A DNA stretch of 64,000 bases, from the NCBI GenBank assembly GCA_947471745.1, contig CANJKZ010000399.1, positions 193,501-257,500 of the forward strand, written 5' to 3'. The stretch is from Closterium sp. Naga37s-1. Its lineage: Eukaryota; Streptophyta; Zygnematophyceae; Desmidiales; Closteriaceae. Position numbers and translations under genes: made by a program. Below are positions 19,292 to 29,500 of this stretch, piece by piece; the first letter of the stretch is position 1, and every line of letters begins with the position of its first letter. Under the pieces are notes generated by a model. The model saw only the letters and a program-made list of their open reading frames with translations. It did no database searches and was not told where the DNA came from.

Positions 19292-22200
19292 ATGGACTCG
19301 CGGCGGGATGCAAGCGAAATTCCAACGGGCATCGGCGCGGCTGTCGTACCACGCGATTCCCTTCCAACGGGCATCAGCGTGATTCTCGGACTTGAGAATC
19401 CGCGGAACGCCCCCCCGCCTCTGCGATGCTACGCGCGGCGGTTCTCGCCTCGCCTGGCGCAGCGGAATCGCGCGGAGCTTCCGCCTGTTCCTGCGCAGAG
19501 GCGGAATGCGAGGGGGGTTGTGCCGGTTTGGCCCGTCCTGCACGGTCCGCCCGTTCCGCCTGTTCCCGCGCGGGGGGATGGCGCGGAGGCTGCGGTTGAA
19601 GGCGCGCGGGCGGAAGAGGTTCCGCGGGTTGGGGGAGCAGCAGGGGAAGCTGGGCAGGGGGGAGGGGAAGAGGGGAGGGATACGGTGGAAACAGGGGGAT
19701 GCCGCGGGGGAGGTGGCAGGAGGGGGTTATGGGGTGGTGGGAGGGTGGGAGGAGTGCTGGCGGGTGATGGTGGTGGGATGGGGGAGGGTCGAATGGGAGT
19801 TGGGGAAGAGGTGCGGGAGGGGGGAGAGGTGGGGGAAGATGGGGATGGGGATGAGGGCAATGTGGAGTGGGTAGGAGAGGACGAGGAGGGTGTTTGGGAA
19901 GTGACAGTGGGAGAGAGCAGAGATTTTGGTGGTAAAGTGTGTGATATTAATGAGTTCCTCTGTAAAAGTGGGGAGGAGAGGGAAAAACGTACACGGCCGA
20001 CAAGGGAGGTGGAGGGTCAGGAGGGAGAGAGGGGGGCAGGTAAGGTGAAGAAGGGGAAGCCAAAGGGGAAGGGGAAGGAGAGTGGGGAGGGGAAGGAGAA
20101 GGAGAAAGGGGAGAGGAAGGGGAAGAAGGAGAGGGGGAGGGTTGGGCATGACTACACGTGTAAGGAGTGTGGAAAGGCGTTTCCTCTGTCGGCAAGGTTA
20201 TGGAATCACATGGCCACCCACTCGAAGAAGGTGTGTGTGTGCTTCCCTCCCTCACTCCATCACTCACTCACTCACTCACTCACTCGCACACTCACTCACT
20301 CTCTCCCTTCAACTCACACTTTCCCACTCGTTTAATTCTCGTTCAGTCCCCTCCATCCCTTCTTGCCTCGTCCTTAGCAGTTCGTCTGTCCACATGCCAA
20401 TTGCCAAGGAAGCAGCATCCGAGGAAGCAGCAGTGCGGTCGAATAGGTGCGAGCTGTTTCTCTACAATTCCTTTTTCCGTCCCTTCAATGCCCCGTCCAC
20501 TGCAGTTCGTCTGTCCACATGCCAACTGCCAAAAGGCTTTCGCATTCAAGTACAAGTTGAAGGATCATCTTCTCCTTCACAACTCCAATGCCCCCCAGGT
20601 GAGCTTCTCTCGCTCCTTCTCTCCTTCCAAATCCCATTCCTCCCTCTTCCCCCCCCTCTCCCCCCTTCCTCTCCCCCCTCTGTCCCCTTCCTCTTCCCCC
20701 TCTCCCCCCTTCCTCTCCCCCCTCTGTCCCCTTCCTCTCCCCCCTCTCCCCCCTTCCCCTGCCCCCTTCTCCGTTTCCACAAGTTGACAACCCCAGCATC
20801 TTCCCCAATGCCCCCCAAGTAAGCTGCCCTCGTTCTCTCCCCCTCTTTTTTTTTTTTTCCTTTTTCCTCTTCCTCTCCTCTGGCTCCCTCATAATCCTTG
20901 TCCACTTCCCCGTCCCCTTCAAAAATTGTGGCTCCCTTTTGTTTTCCTTCGCTCCCTCATAATCCTTTCCTTTTTCCTTTCCCAGCATTTTCCTTTTTCC
21001 TCTTCCTCTCCTCTCGCTCCCTTATAATCCTTGTCCACTTCCCCGTCCCCTTCAAGAATTGCGGCTTGTATGTGCCCTCCCTGTTTTCTATCCCCGGCCG
21101 CACCCTCCCCGCAATCACCAGCACCCATGCCCTATCCCCACTGCCCGTGGACATTCAGTCGTCGAGGCAACATGGTGCGGCATGCAAAGATGCTGCATTG
21201 GGGCTTTATCAAGGCGTCTTGTGTTTCCTCTCCCTGTTTTCTATCCCCACCCCCCACCTCCCACCACCAAACCACCAGCACCCATGCCCTCATCCCCTCT
21301 GCTCTTGGACATTCAGTCGTCGAGGCAACATGGTGCGGCATGCAAAGATGCTGCATTGTGAGGAGTGTGGGATTGCGTTTTCTCAAAAGGCAAAGTTCAA
21401 GAAACACATGGCCACCCACTCAAAGCAGGTGTGTTTCCCTCACTCTCTCTCTCACTCACTCACTCGCTCCCTCATTCACCCTCTCACTCTCTCTCTCCCG
21501 CACTCACTCTCTCACTCTCTCACTCTCCCACTCTCCCACTCACTCACTCATCAAATCTCTCGCTCTCTCGACCACTCACTCACTTTGCTCGCTCATTTGC
21601 TCACACACTCATTCATCCTCTCCCTTTCTCACACACCCTCTGGGCGCCTTGTCTGTGATCCTGGCTCGACATGTTTTCCTGTCTGTCTTACCCTCGTCCC
21701 CTCGTCCGCATGTTCCCTCATTGCCTCGTCGCTTCCACTGCATCAGTTGGTGTGTCCGTCCGCATGAAAATGGGTCAAAGAATAGGCGCAAATGTTCTTG
21801 CTTCCTTCCCTCGTCCACTGCAGTTCGTGTGTCCTCATGAAAATTGCCCAAAGGCATTCGCACTCAACTGCTGGTTGACGAGGCACCTTCTAGTGCACAA
21901 CCCTAATGCCCCCCGGGTAAGTTTTCCTCTCTCATTCTCTCCTCCTCGCTCCCCACCTCCCTCTCCATTCCCCTTTTCTCCTTGCGGCTCCCCCCTGCCC
22001 CCGTTCCTCTTCTCCCTATTTCCTTTCCTCTCCCTTTTCCTCCTCTCTCGCTCCTCCTCTTTCTCTCCTCTCACTCCCTCCTTGTCCTCGTCCCCTTCCA
22101 CCATCCCTCCCTGTCCATATTGCATCTTCCCATCCCATCCCCTTTGCTTTCTTCACCCGTCCTCCCTCTCTCGCCTCTCCTACGATGTCGTCAACTTCTC

Positions 22201-25191
22201 TTGAGCTCTGCTTCTGCTTCTATCAAGGAGACATGGAGTTTACTGCCGTCAGCAGTCCCATTGGCCTGATTGCAAGGAAGCAGCTTCGAGGTGACTCTTA
22301 AGCGACTGAAAAACTGTCGTCAGCAGTCTGATTGGTCTAATTGCAAGGATGCCACGATGCGGTCTAATTGGTGCTGTTCAATTCTCCGCTACCTGTTCTC
22401 TTCCCCACCCCCACTCTCTCCGGTATTCACCAGCACCCGTGTCCTCATCCCCATTGCTCTCGGACCTTCAAGCGTCTAGACCACATGATGCATCATGCAA
22501 GGAAGCAGCATGCAAGGGTGCTGCATTGTGCCTTATTCAGGGCGTCTTGAGTTTCCTCTCCCTGTTTTCTCTTCCCACCCCCCACCCCCCCCCCTTTAAT
22601 CACCAGCACCCATGCCCTCATCCCCACTGCTCTCGGACCTTCAAGCGTCGAGACCACATGTTGCATCATGCAAGGAAGCAGCATTGCGGAGAGGGGGGAA
22701 GAGGGGAGAAGCTGCAGCGTGCAAGGAAGCAGCGTTGTCAGGAGGGGGGGAGTGGGGGCATGGCGCGGCTTGTAGGTACGCAGCATTGCACGGAAAGGGG
22801 GAGTGGAGGGAGGGTGATTGGTGTGTCTGGTGGGGTGGTGGGGAGCGGGGGTTGGGTAAAGAGTGTGCATGAGGGGAAGAAGGGGAAAAGGGCGGATGGG
22901 GGAGAGGTGGGGAGGCATGGAGGCGAGAAGGAGGGTGATTTTTTCAGTAAGGGAGAGGGAAGGAGGGAGGAGGAGGAGAAGGGCAAAGAGGCGAGGGGGG
23001 AGGAGAGGGAAGGAGAGGGAAGGAAGGGGGAGGAGAGGGAAGAAGAGGGGAGGAGGGGGGAGGAGAGGAAGGAGAGGCGAGGAGGGAGGAAGAGGCGAGG
23101 AGGGAGGAAGAGAGGGAAGAGGGAACGAGGGGGGATGAGAGGGGCGAACAGGGAAAGAGGGAGGAGGAGAGGAACGAGGAGGCTTTTAGGCAGGAAGGGG
23201 GGCGTGAAGGTGAGGAGAGAACGAGTGCAGTGAGGGGCAAAGAGGGAAGGAGCGGGGAGGAGAGGGACGAAGAGGGAATGGGAGGGAAGGAGAGAGATGA
23301 AGGAGGAAGGGGAGGGGAGGAGAGGGATGAAGGAGGAAGGGGAGGGGAGGAAAGAGATGAAGGAGGAAGGGGAGGGGAGGAAAGAGATGAAGGAGGAAGG
23401 GGAGGGGAGGAAAGAGATGAAGGAGGAAGGGGAGGGGAGGAAAGAGATGAAAGAGGAAGGGGAGGGGAGGAGAGGGACGAAGAGGAGGATCCCCTACCCT
23501 TTCTTCAAAGGTGTGGCCATGTGGAGAGCAGCGTGGGAAGGGCAGTGACACAGCTTCAAGAAGGTTTTGGCACGGCTGGGGGAGGGACGGGGGAGGAGGG
23601 AGCAGATGCTATGAGGAATGAAGAGGAAAGGAGAGGGGACGAGAGGAATGAAGAGCAGGAATTAGTACCTCATCGGCTCCCTTCTAAGGGGGAGGGAAAT
23701 GATTGTGGAGGGCGGTGGGGAGAGGAACGGGCACCCCAATTCCAATTCCTTCCTCCCAGGGGGGAGGTCCGCATGGGGGAGGCAGTGATGCTGCCGTTCC
23801 AAGGGGAGGGCAGCGCAGCTGGAGGAGGAAGAGCGGAGGGAGAGGCTGGGGCCGAGAGTGGAGAGGAGAGGTGGCAGCCTGGGGGGGGAGCGGGGAGGAG
23901 TGCGCGTGGAGGATGGAAGGGGGAGGGGGGAGCTTCTGGGGATGGTGGGGGAGGGCATGAGCGTGAGGTGAAGGAAGAGGAGGAGGATGGGTGTGACGTG
24001 GATGGTCGAGGTGAAGTGGGGAAGGGGAAGGAAGTGAGGGAAAATGGGGCTGGGTTTGAGTCGGTTCAAAGCATTCGAGAGCGGTGGAGGAGCAACGAGC
24101 GTGCAGAGCGTGCAGCAACGAGTGAGGCCCGTAGAAGAGGGTTGCTGCGAAGGGAAGCGGTGAGGAGAAAGCGAAGGCCTGTTGGAGGAGTCGTTGAGGG
24201 GGAGAGAGGCATTGGGAGTGAGGGAGCTGGTTACAGGAGAAAGCGAAGGCGTGTTGGAGGAGTCATTGAGGGGGAGGGCGCTGGTTACAGGAGAGGCTAC
24301 CTGAAAAATCACCTGAGGCAGCAGAAGAGGTACCTGAGCACGAAGGTGCATCATTTTGTGGGGAGGAAGGGGCGGCGATGCAAGCTGAGGAATCACCTGA
24401 AGGCAACAGAGAAGAAGCACCTGAGGAGGAAGGAGTTTCTCCTGAAGGAGGAAGAGGTCCATCTGAGCCAGAGGGAGGAACACCTGGACAAACAGAAAGA
24501 GCACCTGAGACAGCAGGGGGACCATATTAGAGAACAGAAGGAGCAGCAAGAGTTGCACCTGAGGCAACAGGAGGAGCATCTGAAGCAACAGAACGAGCAC
24601 CTGAGGCAGCAGGAGGACCATTTGAGGGAACAAAAGGAGCAGCAAGAGTTACACCTGAGGCAGCAGGAGGAGCAACTGAAGGAACAGGACGAGCACCTGA
24701 GACAGAAAGAGGCTCAGATAAGGGAACAGAGGGAGCAACAAGAGTTGCACCTGAGGCAGCAGGAGGAGCACCTGAGGCAGCAAGAGGAGCACCTGAATGA
24801 CAGGGAAAACCACCTGAAACGAAAAAGGCAGCACCTGGAGCTTCAGGTTAGGTGCACGCGAAGACGGAGGGATCGCCTGAATCGTTGCTCTGTACGTTCT
24901 CGGGGTTCGGGAAAGGAGGCGGTGGTGAGTGGTGCAGAGAGAGACATGCAGATTCGGAGGGATCGCCTGCGTCGTCGCTCTGTGCGTTCTCGTGGTTCGC
25001 GGAGGGAGGTGGTGGTGAGTGGTGCAGAGGGGCGCACTCAGATTCGGAGGGATCGCCTGATTCGTCGTTCTGTACATTCTCGTGGCTCGAGAATAGGGGT
25101 TGGGATGGGTGATATGGAGGGGGTGGGGTTGGCGGGGGATGGAGGGAGGCGAGGAGTGGTGAAGGATGAGAGAGAAGAGTGGTTGGGGTGA
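19292..25191 (+). CDS. Gene C: C2H2 zinc-finger/coiled-coil protein, one likely frameshift
   Basis: First exon 19292-20230 starts MDSRRD and carries CYARRFSPRLAQRN, an acidic region ending CDINEF, Lys/Gly repeats and the finger YTCKECGKAFPLSARLWNH-MATH. Finger exons: 20506-20598 (FVCPHANCQKAF, DHLLLH, 31 codons), 21279-21428 (two fingers, CPHPLCSWTF and CEECGIAFSQKAKFKKH), 21824-21916 (FVCPHENCPKAF, TRHLLVH). Fossil exons: one starting near 20390 cut after the Cys pair, one near 21110-21200 with the first Cys replaced by Met, and one near 22415-22500. The last exon opens at 22607 with CPHPHCSRTFKRRDHMLHH. Its finger frame closes at 23233, while the homologous filler and coiled coil run in another frame (23230-25191), so one net frameshift lies in the GA-rich part around 23050-23170. 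Confidence 0.6.
22607..25191 (+). CDS. Gene C last exon: finger, filler and coiled-coil tail
   Basis: The acceptor is CACCAG at 22601-22606. Filler includes about seven 30-base EERDEGGRGG units (about 23280-23480). The tail has the clearest version of the family signature: QQKRYLSTKVHHFVGRKGR, CKLRNHLKATE, LRRKEFLLKEEE, then about 150 residues of heptads (HLRQQ, REQKEQQELHLRQ). After HLELQVRCT come nearly three copies of a 30-residue, 90-base repeat (24871-25095; RRDRLRRRSVRSRGSRREV). The Arg/Ser repeat resembles nucleic-acid-binding or nuclear-speckle tails; that role is speculation. Confidence 0.65.
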
Positions 25192-25887
25192 ATGATGGAG
25201 GGAGTGGAGGGGGGTGTGGTATAGGGTGGAGGAAGGGAGGGGGATGGAGAAGGATGCGGAGAGAAGGGAGGAGTGGTGAGTGGAGGGGGAGGAGGTGGTG
25301 GTGCGGGTGACTAGACGGGGGGAAGGGAAGGGAAGGGAAGGAGAAGAGAGGAGGGAGCATGGTCCCGGGGAAGAAAAGGGAGAGGTTGCAGGATGGCTGG
25401 AGGAACTAATTGTCAGGTATTGGAAGATCTTTGTACAGTATAACATCAGGGAGGGATCAGTGAGGAGATATCCATACATGCAGTCATGATTGGGATTGGA
25501 GAAGCCGGGCATCCATAGGAGGAGTTCGTTACTCTATGTTTGTGCTTTGGCAATGCACTACAAGGAGTGCTCCCGGTGCACTGCGTGTTAGTTTCTAGAC
25601 ATCTCAGCTCAACGTCTCAAAACCCTTTTGTCATCATGGAACGCTCCTAGTGTATTGCATCTTGTACAGGAGGTTGTGTGGCCTGATCTGTTATTCTTTG
25701 CTTCTTTAGTGCCTGGATAATTTCGCTCTTGAAAATGCTAAATCTTACTATGAGCTAGTTTAAGTGATGTAGGTACTGTAGCTCGAATTTCATCCTCTCA
25801 AAAGGTTCAGACTGTTTGAATAGAGTTTGTATATGTATCTGTACCAAATGCTTTTGCGAATGTTTTCTACCCCAGCAATTTCTAACG
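25192..25887. other. Intergenic C-D, no gene seen
   Basis: GA-rich decay of the gene C 3-prime region to about 25400, then ordinary DNA. Near 25564-25590 and 25640-25670 two 23-base segments match except for transitions and flank an ACGTCTCAAAA half-palindrome, a possible old member of the palindrome series. Confidence 0.4.
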
Positions 25888-26510
25888 CGGGGTAGCCAAT
25901 GTCGCAACTATTATTGGGCGCCAATTTCGTATCACTCGCGTTCCGCCCAGTTTCTATGCTCAACGCAACGGATACTTCTAGTTGCGCTGCGGGCAGCTTG
26001 AACGGGTTAGGTCTTGGAAGTGCAACGGGACATAAATGTGATTGTCAGGAGTATAGCGCGTAAGCGGATAGAGTATGCGCTGCATTGCGCGGGCCAGGTA
26101 TAGCGCGCGGTGTGATATTACTTTACTCTTAGTAACGAGGCGCCGTTTCGGGTGTGATAGAGTATGCGCTGCATTGCGCGGGGCTAGGTATAGCGCGCGG
26201 GTGTGATAGTACGAAACCGTTAGTAAGGTGGCGCCACTGCGGGTGTAATAAGAATATAGAGTACACTGCGGATGTGATAGAGTATATACGCTGCGCCGTT
26301 CCGCATCGCCCCGTCAATACCGCATTGCTGCGCCGTTCCGCGTTGCTGCGCCGTTCCGCATTGCTGCGCAGTTCCGCATTGCTGCGCCGTTCCGCGTTGC
26401 TGCGCCGTTCCGCGTTGCTGCGCCGTTCCTCATTGCTGCGCCGTTCCGCATCGCCCCGACGGTACCGCCCCACGCCAATCCGCGAGAGTAAGTTCACGTC
26501 TGGTAGGGTG
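25888..26510 (+). promoter_or_regulatory. Gene D promoter: CCAAT block, repeats, core block
   Basis: GGTAGCCAATGTCGCA (25891-25906) and TCACGTCTGGTAGGGTG (26494-26510, 17 bases before the ATG) match the paralogs. Between them are units related to the gene B promoter repeats (GTGTGATA, TAGTAA-GGCGCCG, TGCGCTGCATTGCGCGGG). About seven copies of the 18-base TTGCTGCGCCGTTCCGCA lie at about 26323-26450. Confidence 0.55.
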
Positions 26511-26527
26511 ATAGCGATACATCGGAA

Positions 26528-29500
26528 ATGGACTTGCGGGACTGCATGCGCCTTATAACGGGTACATGCGGGTCACTTGCGCGCGAGAATCCGCGGGACG
26601 GCCCGCCGCATTTCCGGTGCTACGCGCGGCGATTCTCGCCTTGTCCGGCGCAGCGGAATGGCGCGGAGCTTCCGCCCGTTCCGCCAATTCCCGCGCAGCG
26701 GCGGGATGTCGCGGCGGCTCTGCCCGTTCCCGCGCAGGGGAGTGACGCGGAGCTTTCGCCAGAAGCCGCGCAGGCGGAACGGGTTCCGCGGGTTGGGAAA
26801 GAAGAGGTTGAGGGTGGGCAGGGGGAAGGGGCAAAGGGGAGGGATGTGGCGGAAGAAGGGGGAAGCTCGGGGGAGGGGGGAGGTGGGGGCGAGGGTGGGA
26901 GTCTATGGGGCGGTGAGACAGGGGGAGCGGTGATGGGGGGAATTGGTGGTAGAACGGGGGAAGGTCACACATGGGTTTGGAGGTTAGATGGAGGAGGGGG
27001 ATGGGCGAAAGGGTTACAGGTGGGGGAAAGGCAAGCTGTGGGAACGGGGGAAGAGGTGCGAGAGGGGGAAGAGGTGCGGGAGGAGGTGCTGGAGGGGGAA
27101 AAGGTGCGGGACGGGGAAGAGGTGAATGAAGATGGGGATGGGGAGGAGTGTGAAGTGGTTTGTGTGGGGGAATGTGGGGGGGGCGAGGGGAAGTGTGAGG
27201 GAGGAGAAGATGATGTGACGGAAGTTCCAATCTGGATATTAACAGAGGACAATAGGTGGCGGGATATTAACGAATTATCTGGTGAAAGTGGGAAGGAGAA
27301 AGAAGACTTGACGGGGGAAGGGGGGAGAGTGAGAGATAGGGGGGAAGAAAAGGTGGACGAGGAGAGGGGGGAGGGGGGGCATGAGAAGCAGCATACTTGC
27401 AAGGCATGTGGGAAGGCTTTTGATCGGCGGGCAAGGTTAAAGGAGCACGTGGCCTCTCACTCACTCACTCGCCCACTCTCCCATCCTAAACAGGTGCGTT
27501 TTCCTTGTTCACGCGTCCACTCACTCAACTCGCCCCCTCACTCACGCGCGCACTCACCCACGCTCCCCCTCATGCGCTCACTCGCTCGCCCACTGAACTC
27601 AACGCTCTCGTTCACGCGGACGCTAACGTTTCTCCAGGTTTCTGCCAGCTCTATTTTTGAGACGTCTCAAAGTCTCTGGTGCCAGCTCTACCCTTACCCC
27701 TCGTCTTCCCCCCTCTTGCTCTCTCTGCAGTAGCGGTCGCTTGTGTGCCCGCATGTGGGTTGCCAAGAATCACCAGCTAACCCAAGCACCTTCTTGTGCC
27801 TACGGTACCTCCCCCACTTGCCGCCTGCCCCTCTGCCCACGATTGCGCCTCACGCCCCTTTCTGCAGCGGCGGCCGTTTGTGTGCCCGCACACGAGTTGC
27901 CGCAGGGTGTTCGCCTAGAAATGTTGCGAGACGCCTCATAACAAACTTGTTCCCTTCCCTCATTGCGCCTCATGCCCCCTCCCTTGTGCTCTGCAGCGGG
28001 GGCCGTTTGTGTGCCCGCATGTGGGTTGCCACAAGGCGTTCCCCAGAAGCTCCAAGCTAACAAGGCACCTTATAGCGCATGACCCCAATGCTCCTCGGGT
28101 GAGGCTTTTTCTGTTTCGCAAGCGGGGTGGTTTCCTCTGGACTCTTAGCAAACAACATGGGTGAGGCAATTTCGTTTTGCAAGTCCTTGTTGAGGATTCT
28201 CAAAAGCGACCACCAAGGACTACCGTGTTTTGAGTCGACTCATATCGCGACTCATGTCCCGCGAATTATGTCCGAAGAATTCTCAAAAGCGACCACCAAT
28301 CTAGTGACTACCGGCTAGCTAGGCACCTTGCTGGGTTTCCCAGGTTCACAGGTTCACCTCAGAGGCAAGGGAAGCTCACCTGGGAGGAGGACCCTGTTGC
28401 TCCCCAGGAGACACAATTTTCAAACAGCAGCAGGGACGTAAAGCTAGGTGTAAAGCAAGAAGAACAACAGCTAGTATGTACTTTCTGTTGTAAAATCAAG
28501 TGCTCAAGGAGCTTAGATCCCACTTTAGTTGAGTCCCCTTTCATGCCCTGCCTTGATCCTCCCTTTTCCCGCACTTCTCCTCCCCCATCCCGCTCGCCAA
28601 TCTATAACACCGTGCTCTCATCCCATCCTCATTGCTCCCAAACCTTGAAGTGGCAAGATGCACTGTTGCATGCAAGCATGCATGCAGAATGCATGGGTAA
28701 GTAACGCACCCATATCGTTTCAGCATGCAAGCACACAGCACTTGCGGCTTTGATTGATGTGCCCTGTATCTCCTCTCCCTGTTTTCTCCCCCACCCGCTC
28801 ACCCCCGGCCGATCCCCAGCTCACGTGCCCTCATCATCCCCACTGTCTCCGAGCTTTCAAGTACCGAGACGCCCTGGCGTTCCATGTGAGGACAGAGCAC
28901 GCCGGGGAATGGGGGACTAGGGGGCGGGTGGTTGGTGTTTCGCGTGAGGAGGTGGGGAGTGTGGGCGGGGTAAGCATTGAGCAGAAGAAGTGGGGAAAGA
29001 AGGGAAAGAGAGCGAATAGGGGAGTGGTGGGGAGGCGTCATCCTGTGAGAGAGGCGGTAGAAGGGGGGAAGGAGAGGGGGGAAGGGGAGGGAGAGAGAGG
29101 GGAGGAGAGGGAAGGAGAGAAAAGGAATGGTGAGGAGATGGGTGAAGAGGGAAGGACCGTGGGGGAGAGGAATGAAGAGGCGAGGGATGACGAAGAGAGA
29201 GGAAGGAGAGGGGAGGAGAGGTATGAAGAGGCAGGATTGACCCATCGCCTTCCTTCCAGGCATGGCAGCTTGGGAAGGCCACTGGGCCAGCCGCAGGAGG
29301 AGGGCCGTGGGGCTGGAGCAAGGAGGGGGGAAGCGGAGGAGGGAACGCAGTCCTTGCTAGGCTATACGGGCAGCATCAGAAGGGTTGTGATGCCGCTTCA
29401 AGGGGAGGGCAGCGGTGGAGGAGGAGGAAGGGAGACAGAGCAGGCAGCAGCAGAGCAGGAAGCAGCAACTCGATCCTTACGTGAAAAGGAGGGCAGCATG

